Shown: piece by piece, positions 1 to 5,018 of the stretch | How positions within the stretch are numbered: position 1 is the first letter of the stretch | How the letters are laid out: each line of letters opens with the position of its first letter | Translations under genes and position numbers: made by a program | NCBI GenBank assembly: GCA_017630115.1 | Contig: JAGBVY010000045.1 | Span: forward strand, 1 to 5,954 | Origin: Tidjanibacter sp. | Lineage (GTDB): Bacteria; Bacteroidota; Bacteroidia; Bacteroidales; Rikenellaceae | Length of the DNA: 5,954 bases | Direction of reading: 5' to 3' | Notes under the pieces: generated by a model | What the model saw: only the letters and a program-made list of their open reading frames with translations | Database searches by the model: none | Told to the model about the DNA's origin: nothing

Positions 1-329
1 GCATCCCCGGCTTCCCCATCGTTCTCCACGGTTCGAGCTCCGTACCTCAGGACAAAGTGGCTATCATCAACACCTATGGTGGTGCTTTGAAGGATGCAGT
101 AGGTATTCCCGAGGAGCAGCTCCGCACCGCAGCCAAGAGCGCTGTTTGCAAAATCAACATCGACTCCGACGGTCGTTTGGCTATGACCGCAGCTGTACGC
201 GAGGTATTTGCTAAGAATCCTGCCGAGTTTGACCCCCGCAAATACTTGGGTCCCGCTCGTGACGCTCTGAAAGAGCTCTATATGGCCAAGAACATCAACG
301 TTCTCGGTAGCGCAGGCAAAGTAGAGTAA
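1..329 (+). CDS. fba: Class II fructose-bisphosphate aldolase, C-terminal part (5' end outside the window)
   Basis: This is the 3' end of a gene for class II (zinc-dependent) fructose-1,6-bisphosphate aldolase, a cytoplasmic enzyme of glycolysis and gluconeogenesis that interconverts fructose bisphosphate with dihydroxyacetone phosphate and glyceraldehyde 3-phosphate. The open frame runs from the left edge (first full codon at 3) to TAA at 327-329, giving about 108 residues. It begins IPGFPIVLHGSSSVP. The His at 27-29 matches a zinc-binding histidine of the family, followed by the phosphate-binding Gly/Ser stretch. The later motif NIDSD (from 156) corresponds to the substrate-binding Asn-x-Asp motif. 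The tail, DPRKYLGPARDALKE, is typical of the longer class II enzymes seen in Bacteroidetes. A GTG at 57 lies inside the conserved domain and is not a start. A terminator follows directly, so this is the last gene of its transcript. The family call is firm; the N-terminal barrel cannot be seen. Confidence 0.95.
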   Translation, partial: IPGFPIVLHGSSSVPQDKVAIINTYGGALKDAVGIPEEQLRTAAKSAVCKINIDSDGRLAMTAAVREVFAKNPAEFDPRKYLGPARDALKELYMAKNINVLGSAGKVE

Positions 330-350
330 TCCGCTCTAAGCCAACAACAA

Positions 351-382
351 AAGCCGACCCTTCGAGGTCGGCTTTTTGTTTT
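351..382. terminator. Intrinsic terminator, probably bidirectional, between fba and capA
   Basis: A perfect 9-bp stem, AAGCCGACC (351-359) with GGTCGGCTT (366-374), encloses the 6-nt loop CTTCGA. It is followed on the plus strand by a T-rich tract (TTTGTTTT). On the minus strand the same stem is followed by TTTTGTTGTTGG, so it could also end transcripts from the converging capA gene, whose stop codon is at 417-419. It lies 21 bp after the aldolase stop. Confidence 0.9.
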
Positions 383-416
383 CATATCATCCGATTTGAC
401 TCTTTGCCCAAGAGGC

Positions 417-1463
417 CTACCTCATCTCCAAACCATATCGCAGGCGGCCACCCTCTTCGTAGCGCAAGCGACGCACGGTGTCGGCCCTGATGGTCAGCTC
501 CGGCTCATTAGGTCCCTGCTGACGGAGCGAGATATGAGCTGCAAGTCCCCAGTCGGTATGGGGCGAATTTTGGTTGGATATGAAGTTTCCGAGCGAGTAG
601 AAGACTCCTCCCATCGCCTTGCCATCGGCATTGTGCCACGCCTCATAGGGTTGTGCGACGTGGGGATGAGAGCCCACAACCACATCCACTCCCGCTCTTT
701 GCATCCACTCGGCCAAACGGCGTTGTTCGGCGTTGGGCCTTAGTGCATACTCCACTCCCCAATGCACCAGCGCAACCACACAATCGACCCTCTGACGCAC
801 GCTCTCTATGTGGCGACGCATCGTTGTGGTATCCAATAAGTTAAGTTCCACACCAGCAGGCTGAGGCACATTTGCACCATAGGTGTAGGCAAGCAGAGCC
901 ACATCAAAATCACCCACACGACACACCAGTGGCTCGGTGCGCCCTACGGCATAGCCATCGGCCCTTGCACCAACATACTCAATCCCGGCATTGTCGAGGG
1001 CCGCTACCGTAGCCAACAGCCCTCCCACACCTCTGTCGATGGAGTGGTTGTTGGCGAGTGTCACACAGTCGAAGCCCACCGCACGCATATCGCGCGCCAA
1101 CTCCTCAGGGGTGGCAAATGCAGGATAGCCACCATAGGGCGGACGGGGCGAAAGAGTGGTTTCTAAGTTGCCCACAACATAGTCAGCCTCGGCAAACAGT
1201 TCTACAACACCCTCAAAATGAGGGGCAAAGTCGTAATGTTCATACCCCACCCTTGCGGCATCGACCTGAGGCAAATGGGCCATAACATCGCCCACAACGA
1301 CAAGCTCACCTCTACGGAGCTGTTCCTCGTCAGTCCAACACCCATCCTCCCGTGGCAACTCCACGCAAGAAGGCTCGCCAAGAGGGCTAAACCCCTTGAC
1401 AGTAACCCAGAGAGCCGCCAGAGCCCAAAGAGTGAAAAAGGTGTATATCAACCCATTCCGCAT
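417..1463 (-). CDS. CapA-family (poly-gamma-glutamate synthesis type) putative metallophosphoesterase, membrane-anchored
   Basis: The 348-residue product belongs to the CapA/PGA_cap family, whose fold resembles calcineurin-type metallophosphoesterases. Residues about 4-22 are hydrophobic after a short MRN start and look like a signal anchor or signal peptide, so the domain probably lies outside the cytoplasmic membrane. Family motifs appear in order: GDVM at 58-61, GNLE at 98-101, LANNH at 136-140, HWG at 234-236, GSHPHV at 264-269 and SLGNF at 290-294. These supply the Asp, Asn and His residues expected of a metal site. The length is ordinary for the family. CapA of Bacillus takes part in poly-gamma-glutamate capsule synthesis, but no capB, capC or capD homologue is visible here, so capsule synthesis should not be assumed. 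The gene sits 105 bp downstream of glyA on the same strand, with a hairpin between them. I found no clear TAnnTTTG promoter directly upstream, so it may depend on readthrough or a non-consensus promoter. Start ATG 1461-1463 is chosen because it precedes the hydrophobic segment. The family call is strong; the substrate is unknown. Confidence 0.88.
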   Translation of the reverse strand: MRNGLIYTFFTLWALAALWVTVKGFSPLGEPSCVELPREDGCWTDEEQLRRGELVVVGDVMAHLPQVDAARVGYEHYDFAPHFEGVVELFAEADYVVGNLETTLSPRPPYGGYPAFATPEELARDMRAVGFDCVTLANNHSIDRGVGGLLATVAALDNAGIEYVGARADGYAVGRTEPLVCRVGDFDVALLAYTYGANVPQPAGVELNLLDTTTMRRHIESVRQRVDCVVALVHWGVEYALRPNAEQRRLAEWMQRAGVDVVVGSHPHVAQPYEAWHNADGKAMGGVFYSLGNFISNQNSPHTDWGLAAHISLRQQGPNEPELTIRADTVRRLRYEEGGRLRYGLEMR

Positions 1464-1496
1464 TACCTATATTATTCCAAGCCTTTGTCGGTTTGT

Positions 1497-1518
1497 CGTT
1501 AGACGTTAGACGTTAGAC
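1497..1518. repeat. Three-copy 7-bp tandem repeat (GTTAGAC)
   Basis: The heptamer GTTAGAC is repeated three times without a mismatch at 1498-1504, 1505-1511 and 1512-1518, with one further matching base on the left. It lies between the glyA hairpin and the capA start. It is too short to assign a function and may simply be a slippage-prone microsatellite. Copy number could vary between strains (inference). Confidence 0.85.
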
Positions 1519-1522
1519 AACA

Positions 1523-1555
1523 AGAAGAGGGTGCTCCGATGAAGCACCCTCTTCT
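1523..1555 (-). terminator. Strong hairpin downstream of glyA, probable terminator
   Basis: A perfect 13-bp stem, AGAAGAGGGTGCT (1523-1535) with AGCACCCTCTTCT (1543-1555), closes the 7-nt loop CCGATGA. It starts 13 bp past the glyA stop codon. The tract after it on the minus strand is TGTTGTCTAACG, which is only moderately T-rich, so termination may be partial and allow some readthrough into capA. On the plus strand it is followed by GTGGTTTTC, also weak. Confidence 0.75.
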
Positions 1556-1568
1556 GTGGTTTTCAGTT

Positions 1569-2849
1569 CTACCAAGCAAACAGAGGATAGTCGGCCATAA
1601 GAGCATTGACATCGCGGCGAACTGCTGCAATGTTCTCCTCGTTCTCGTGGTCGGAGAGTACGCGGTCGATAAGCTCCACAATGTAGTCCATCTTGTCCTC
1701 CTTCAAGCCACGAGTGGTGATGGCGGGAGTACCAAAGCGCAAGCCCGAAGTCTGGAAGGGCGAGCGGCTATCGAAGGGTACCATATTCTTATTGGTAGTG
1801 ATGTCGGCAGCCACCAACACCTTCTCGGCAACCTTACCGGTAAGCTCGGGGAACTTGGTACGCAGGTCGATGAGCATAAGGTGGTTCTCGGTCTTACCCG
1901 AAACAACCTTGTAGCCACGACGAGCAAAAGCCTCGGCCATAGCAGCAGCATTCTTCTGCACCTGCTTCTGATACTCCACATAGGAGGGGTCGAGAGCCTC
2001 GCCAAAGGCCACAGCCTTAGCTGCAATGATGTGTTCCAGAGGACCACCCTGAATACCGGGGAATACGGCCGAGTTGAGCACAGCCGACATCTTCTTTACG
2101 ACACCTTTGGGAGTGGTAAGACCCCAAGGATTGTCGAAGTCCTGACCCATAAGGATGATACCACCACGAGGACCACGGAGAGTCTTATGGGTGGTAGAAG
2201 TAACAATGTGGGCATACTTAACAGGGTTCTCCAACAGACCTGCGGCAATAAGTCCTGCGGTGTGGGCCATATCGACAAGCAGGATTGCACCAACCTTGTC
2301 GGCAATCTCCCTCATACGTTTGTAGTCCCATTCGCGCGAGTAGGCCGAAGCACCACCAATGATGAGTTTGGGGCGGTGTTCGAGAGCCAATGCCTCCATC
2401 TGGTCGTAATCAACAGTACCGGTCTCAGGGTTGAGCTGATAGCCCACAGCCTTGTAGTTTACACCCGACATATTTACAGGCGAACCGTGCGAGAGGTGGC
2501 CACCGTGTGCAAGATCAAGACCCATAAAGGTGTCGCCCACCTTCAAGCAAGCAAAGAATACTGCCATATTGGCCTGAGCACCACTGTGAGGCTGTACGTT
2601 GGCATACTCTGCACCGTAGAGTTTTTTGAGCCTCTCCTGAGCCAACAACTCCACCTTATCAACAACCTCGCAACCACCATAGTAACGTGCAGCAGGATAA
2701 CCCTCGGCATATTTATTGGTGAGGATAGAGCCCATAGCCTGCATCACTTGGTCGCTCACATAGTTCTCCGATGCAATAAGTTCAAGACCATTGGTCTGAC
2801 GTGCGCGCTCCTCGGCAATCAGTTCGAAAATTTCGTTGTCGTGTTTCAT
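1569..2849 (-). CDS. glyA: Serine hydroxymethyltransferase
   Basis: The 426-residue product is a PLP-dependent serine hydroxymethyltransferase. This cytoplasmic enzyme converts serine and tetrahydrofolate into glycine and 5,10-methylene-tetrahydrofolate, the main one-carbon source for purines, thymidylate and methionine. Diagnostic motifs are LIASEN (24-29), EGYPAARYYGG (49-59), QPHSGAQAN (86-94), the PLP-contacting Asp193 in LVDMAH, and TTHKTLRGPRGG (219-230), in which Lys222 should form the Schiff base with PLP. The C-terminal domain has TSGLRFGTPA (367-376). Length is close to the E. coli enzyme (417 residues), and the frame is intact. The start at 2849 fits the family N-terminus (MKHDNEIFELIAEE). 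It is transcribed away from fabG across a shared AT-rich region with candidate promoter and operator sequences, and a hairpin follows the stop. An antisense open frame covers almost the whole gene but has no recognisable protein features. Confidence 0.97.
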   Translation of the reverse strand: MKHDNEIFELIAEERARQTNGLELIASENYVSDQVMQAMGSILTNKYAEGYPAARYYGGCEVVDKVELLAQERLKKLYGAEYANVQPHSGAQANMAVFFACLKVGDTFMGLDLAHGGHLSHGSPVNMSGVNYKAVGYQLNPETGTVDYDQMEALALEHRPKLIIGGASAYSREWDYKRMREIADKVGAILLVDMAHTAGLIAAGLLENPVKYAHIVTSTTHKTLRGPRGGIILMGQDFDNPWGLTTPKGVVKKMSAVLNSAVFPGIQGGPLEHIIAAKAVAFGEALDPSYVEYQKQVQKNAAAMAEAFARRGYKVVSGKTENHLMLIDLRTKFPELTGKVAEKVLVAADITTNKNMVPFDSRSPFQTSGLRFGTPAITTRGLKEDKMDYIVELIDRVLSDHENEENIAAVRRDVNALMADYPLFAW

Positions 2850-2866
2850 TGTTTAGTTTAGTTTTA

Positions 2867-2895
2867 AGTATAGTTATAGTTCAACGATTCGTCAA
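2867..2895 (-). promoter_or_regulatory. Candidate glyA promoter
   Basis: Read on the minus strand, TTGACG (2895-2890) is separated by 17 bp from TATACT (2872-2867), 17 bp before the glyA ATG. In Bacteroidetes terms the TTG lies 20 bp from TATACTTA, an imperfect TAnnTTTG. A second candidate -7 element with an exact match, TAATTTTG (2911-2904, minus strand), would give a leader of about 50 nt but has no good -33 box. The sequence alone does not choose between them. Confidence 0.45.
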
Positions 2896-2904
2896 TAGAT
2901 TGAC
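2891..2904. promoter_or_regulatory. Perfect 6+2+6 inverted repeat, operator-like
   Basis: GTCAAT-AG-ATTGAC is a perfect inverted repeat with a 2-nt spacer in the divergent glyA/fabG region. It overlaps the -35-like box of one candidate glyA promoter and the predicted start region of the other. The short arms and dyad symmetry resemble a binding site for a dimeric repressor or activator. In RNA it would form only a very tight, unlikely hairpin. No regulator gene is nearby, so the binding protein is unknown. Confidence 0.4.
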
Positions 2905-2937
2905 AAAATTAACTATTTTTTCGTTCCGTTCTCACTT

Positions 2938-2963
2938 TTGACAAAATAATTTTACTATCTTTG
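2938..2963 (+). promoter_or_regulatory. Candidate fabG promoter with Bacteroidetes-type -7 element
   Basis: TATCTTTG (2956-2963) matches the Bacteroidetes primary sigma factor -7 consensus TAnnTTTG exactly. An upstream TTTTGAC (TTG at 2938-2940) could serve as the -33 element, but the 15-bp gap is shorter than the usual 19-21 bp. Transcription would begin near 2970, giving an untranslated leader of about 28 nt before the fabG ATG at 2998. Confidence 0.6.
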
Positions 2964-2997
2964 AAAAACTTTTCACCGTAAAACCTCTTGAAAAACT

Positions 2998-3744
2998 ATG
3001 GGACTTTTAGAAGGTAAAGTAGCCCTCATTACGGGCGCAACTCGCGGCATTGGCCGAGCCATTGCTGTCAAATATGCATCCGAGGGTGCCGACATAGCAT
3101 TTACTTATCTCTCCTCGGCTGCTGCTGCCAACGAGTTGGTGGCAGAGCTTGAATCACTCGGCGTCAGGGCCGTGGGCTACCGCTCCGATGCCGCCTCCTA
3201 CGAAGAGGCCCACACTCTGGCCACAGAGGTAAACAAAACCTTCGGCCACATCGACATTCTCGTTCACAACGCCGGCATCACACGCGACACACTGCTGATG
3301 CGTATGAGCCAGGAGATGTGGGATAGCGTTATCGACACCAACCTCAAATCGGCATTCAACATAACCCACGCCGTTGCCCCCATTATGGCACGTCAGCGCA
3401 GCGGCTCTATCGTCTATATGAGCTCGGTTGTGGGCATTGGTGGCAACGCGGGTCAGGCCAACTATGCCGCCTCAAAGGCTGGCCTTATAGCATTTGCGAA
3501 GTCGGTAGCCAAAGAGTTTGGTGCTCGCGGTGTGAGAGCCAACTGCATCGCCCCCGGATTCATCCAGACCGATATGACTTCTGTACTGAGCGAGGATATT
3601 CGCGCCTCGTTTGTGGAGAACATTTCACTCCGACGCGCAGGTACGCCAGAGGATGTGGCAGGCGTGGCACTATTTTTGGGCAGCTCCCTCTCGGCCTACG
3701 TCACCGGCCAAACCATCCCCTGCTGCGGCGGTATGAGAGGCTAA
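2998..3744 (+). CDS. fabG: 3-oxoacyl-[acyl-carrier-protein] reductase
   Basis: The 248-residue product is a classical short-chain dehydrogenase/reductase with the strongest resemblance to FabG, which uses NADPH to reduce 3-oxoacyl-ACP in the fatty acid elongation cycle in the cytoplasm. Visible features are the Rossmann nucleotide-binding motif TGATRGIG (12-19), NAGITRD (91-97), Asn115 in DTNLKS, catalytic Ser143 in SSVVG, and Tyr156 and Lys160 in YAASK. APGFIQTDM (185-193) and AYVTGQ (233-238) are the expected C-terminal FabG segments. Length matches E. coli FabG (244). The C-terminus reads IPCCGGMRG, where the E. coli enzyme has HVNGGM; the glycine pair is kept, but two cysteines replace the usual residues. 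No other fab genes adjoin it, so a different SDR substrate cannot be excluded, but the close match to the FabG motif set makes this the best call. The 66-bp spacer to rubrerythrin shows no terminator, so the two may share a transcript. Confidence 0.92.
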   Translation: MGLLEGKVALITGATRGIGRAIAVKYASEGADIAFTYLSSAAAANELVAELESLGVRAVGYRSDAASYEEAHTLATEVNKTFGHIDILVHNAGITRDTLLMRMSQEMWDSVIDTNLKSAFNITHAVAPIMARQRSGSIVYMSSVVGIGGNAGQANYAASKAGLIAFAKSVAKEFGARGVRANCIAPGFIQTDMTSVLSEDIRASFVENISLRRAGTPEDVAGVALFLGSSLSAYVTGQTIPCCGGMRG

Positions 3745-3810
3745 GGCAACTAACAAGTCAATTATCAACATCATTTCATAAATAACAACTTACAACAACT
3801 TATCATTATT

Positions 3811-4386
3811 ATGGCTTCAATAAAGGGCACTCAAACTGAGCAGAACTTGCTCAAAGCATTTGCGGGCGAAAGTCAGGCTCGCAGTCGTTACACTTTCTTC
3901 GCTTCGCAGGCCAAAAAAGAGGGCTTCGAGCAGATTGCAGCAATCTTTATGGAGACCGCCGAGCAGGAGAAAGAGCACGCAAAACGTTTCTTCAAATTCC
4001 TCGAAGGTGGTATGGTTGAGATTACTGCCAGCTACCCCGCAGGCGTAATTGGCGACACCGCCGCCAACCTCGAAGCTGCCGCCGCAGGCGAGCACGAGGA
4101 GTGGGCCGACCTCTATCCCGAATTTGCTGCCGTAGCCGACGAGGAGGGTTTCCCCGCTGTGGCTGCCGCATTCCGCAACATCGCCAAGGTAGAGGCCTAC
4201 CACGAGCAGCGCTACCGCTCGCTCTATGCCCGTGTTTCCGAGGGCGAAGTATTCCTCCGCAAAGACGAAATCACTTGGCAGTGCCGCAACTGCGGTTTCA
4301 TCTATGTTGGCAAAGAGGCACCCAAAGCTTGCCCCGCTTGTCTGCATCCACAGGCATACTTTGAGCCTTTGAAGGACAATTTTTAG
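3811..4386 (+). CDS. rbr: Rubrerythrin
   Basis: The 191-residue product is a classical rubrerythrin, a cytoplasmic non-heme iron protein that acts as an NADH-linked peroxidase (through partner reductases) and protects anaerobes from hydrogen peroxide. The N-terminal ferritin-like four-helix domain carries the diiron ligands: Glu20, Glu53 and His56 (ExxH), Glu94, Glu97, and Glu128 and His131 (ExxH). The C-terminal rubredoxin-like domain has two CxxC knuckles, Cys158/Cys161 (CRNC) and Cys174/Cys177 (CPAC), for the single iron site. Length is the same as the Desulfovibrio rubrerythrin. The start at 3811 gives MASIKGTQTEQNLL, the usual N-terminus. The upstream spacer is A/T-rich with no TAnnTTTG motif that I can find, so transcription may come from the fabG promoter. 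The last ten codons and the stop lie inside an 89-bp sequence duplicated exactly downstream. The gene itself is complete. Confidence 0.97.
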   Translation: MASIKGTQTEQNLLKAFAGESQARSRYTFFASQAKKEGFEQIAAIFMETAEQEKEHAKRFFKFLEGGMVEITASYPAGVIGDTAANLEAAAAGEHEEWADLYPEFAAVADEEGFPAVAAAFRNIAKVEAYHEQRYRSLYARVSEGEVFLRKDEITWQCRNCGFIYVGKEAPKACPACLHPQAYFEPLKDNF

Positions 4387-4440
4387 TTAAAAACCAGCAC
4401 GTCAGTCATAGGCGTAGAACTAAACACCTTATGCCTGTGG
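4352..4440 (+). repeat. 89-bp direct repeat, copy 1 (covers the 3' end of rbr)
   Basis: This stretch is identical, base for base, to 4576-4664. It begins in codon 181 of rbr and covers the last ten codons, the stop and 54 bp of downstream sequence, ending at TATGCCTGTGG. Within it, CATAGGCGTA (4407-4416) can pair with TATGCCTGTG (4430-4439) using two G-T wobbles, making a 10-bp hairpin just after the gene. The absence of any mismatch suggests a recent duplication, or gene conversion between the copies. Confidence 0.95.
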
Positions 4441-4575
4441 CTGCTATGCAGTACTTTTACATTCCCCCTACATCCCTGCTCAACAGGGATGTTGAGCGCA
4501 ATTACGACCACCCCTCCTAACCTCCCCTTTCGTAGGGGAGGAAATTAAAAAGGGGGACTTGGCGGTTACACCGTA
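4441..4575. repeat. 135-bp hairpin-rich insert between the two 89-bp repeats, possible MITE/REP-like element
   Basis: The insert lies exactly between the direct repeats. It holds CATCCCTG (4471-4478) pairing with CAGGGATG (4484-4491), and CCTCCCCT (4521-4528) pairing with AGGGGAGG (4534-4541). An enclosing 7-bp match, TCCCCCT (4463-4469) with AGGGGGA (4551-4557), could bring both hairpins into one folded unit. GCTCAACA (4478-4485) and TGTTGAGC (4490-4497) form an alternative stem. Palindromic elements rich in C-runs and G-runs without coding capacity are typical of dispersed non-autonomous repeats, but copies elsewhere cannot be checked from one window. No transposase and no short target-site duplication are seen. 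Confidence 0.55.
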
Positions 4576-4664
4576 AGGCATACTTTGAGCCTTTGAAGGA
4601 CAATTTTTAGTTAAAAACCAGCACGTCAGTCATAGGCGTAGAACTAAACACCTTATGCCTGTGG
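4576..4664 (+). repeat. 89-bp direct repeat, copy 2
   Basis: This is an exact copy of 4352-4440, offset by 224 bp. After it the sequence continues ATGTGCG, which extends the right inverted-repeat arm to TATGCCTGTGGATG (4654-4667). That arm is the reverse complement of CATCCACAGGCATA in the rbr gene (4345-4358). Copy 1 lacks these last three bases, so the right flank of copy 2 probably represents the original downstream sequence, and the original rbr terminator now lies beyond it. Confidence 0.95.
4578..4610 (+). pseudogene. Duplicated C-terminal fragment of rubrerythrin (AYFEPLKDNF-stop)
   Basis: Within repeat copy 2, ten codons reading AYFEPLKDNF and a TAG stop duplicate the last codons of rbr. 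There is no start codon or rubredoxin domain in front of them, so this is a passive by-product of the duplication and not a functional gene. Confidence 0.85.
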
Positions 4665-4682
4665 ATGTGCGTTTATTCCACA

Positions 4683-4719
4683 AAAACCTCCGCTCACCAC
4701 GAGTGGAGGTTTTGTATTT
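4683..4719 (+). terminator. Intrinsic terminator for rbr
   Basis: AAAACCTCCGCTC (4683-4695) pairs with GAGTGGAGGTTTT (4701-4713) over 13 positions with one G-T wobble, around the loop ACCAC. TTTTGTATTT follows on the plus strand. It is the first textbook terminator downstream of rbr and now sits about 300 bp from the stop because of the duplication and insert. Confidence 0.88.
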
Positions 4720-4814
4720 CAGAGTAGCACAAAAGAGCAAGTGCAAACAGCCTTCGCAATTGAAAACAGAAAATCATTAGAGAACTTAGCGGATAGGGCC
4801 TATTAGCCAGATTA

Positions 4815-4851
4815 GCCCTTAAAGCCCCTAAGGCCCTTAAAGCCTTTAAGG
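4815..4851. repeat. Short-phrase repeat: two GCCCTTAAAGCC copies, palindromic
   Basis: GCCCTTAAAGCC occurs at 4815-4826 and again at 4833-4844, an 18-bp period. The second copy merges into the inverted repeat CCTTAAA-GCC-TTTAAGG (4835-4851, 7-bp arms). Just upstream are the related phrases TATTAGCC and GATTAGCC and the near-palindrome ATAGGGCCTAT (4793-4803). The stretch has the look of a degenerate dispersed repeat, with no coding signal. Confidence 0.7.
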
Positions 4852-4860
4852 AATTTGGGC

Positions 4861-4962
4861 GGCAGGCAGCCCTCTCTTGACTTAGGACGGTTGGCGATTG
4901 ACAGTCGGCAGGCAGCCCTCTCTTGACTTAGGACGGTTGGCGATTGACAGTCGGCGGGCAGC
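4861..4962. repeat. 46-bp tandem repeat, two perfect copies plus the start of a third
   Basis: The units at 4861-4906 and 4907-4952 are identical. Each begins GGCAGGCAGCCC and ends GCGATTGACAGTC. A partial third unit starts at 4953 as GGCGGGCAGC, with one mismatch, and then diverges. The unit length is not a multiple of three and no frame with family features crosses it. It looks like a variable-number tandem repeat about 90-190 bp upstream of the ettA start. Confidence 0.95.
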
Positions 4963-4987
4963 GGTTAAAAAACTCTCAATTTTCCAT

Positions 4988-5018
4988 TTTCAATTCTCAA
5001 TTAAAATAGGTATCTTTG
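4988..5018 (+). promoter_or_regulatory. ettA promoter, Bacteroidetes type
   Basis: TATCTTTG (5011-5018) matches TAnnTTTG exactly. TTTC (4988-4991) lies 19 bp upstream and matches three of four bases of the -33 element TTTG at the preferred spacing. Transcription should begin around 5024-5026, giving a leader of about 30 nt. The start codon is preceded by an A-rich stretch (ACAACAATATAAA) with no Shine-Dalgarno site, as is usual in this phylum. Confidence 0.78.

Noticed and set aside
396..743. Plus-strand frame opposite the 3' half of the CapA-family gene
   Set aside because: The minus-strand protein has all CapA motifs in order. The plus frame has no recognisable features and begins just after a terminator.
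1539..2861. A 440-codon plus-strand open frame antisense to glyA, longer than glyA itself
   Set aside because: Its translation shows no family motifs and is composed of complementary codons of a clear serine hydroxymethyltransferase with all catalytic residues on the other strand. Long antisense frames arise readily from this codon usage.
3817..4347. A 176-codon minus-strand frame opposite rbr
   Set aside because: It mirrors the rubrerythrin gene, has no recognisable domain, and the plus-strand protein is complete with all iron ligands.
4352..4664. Insertion sequence with target-site duplication
   Set aside because: An 89-bp duplication is far longer than normal target duplications, the 135-bp insert codes for nothing, and its ends are not inverted repeats of each other. 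A different mechanism is more likely.
4861..4962. CRISPR-like array
   Set aside because: The 46-bp units are directly adjacent and identical over their full length, with no variable spacers and no cas genes, so this is a plain tandem repeat.
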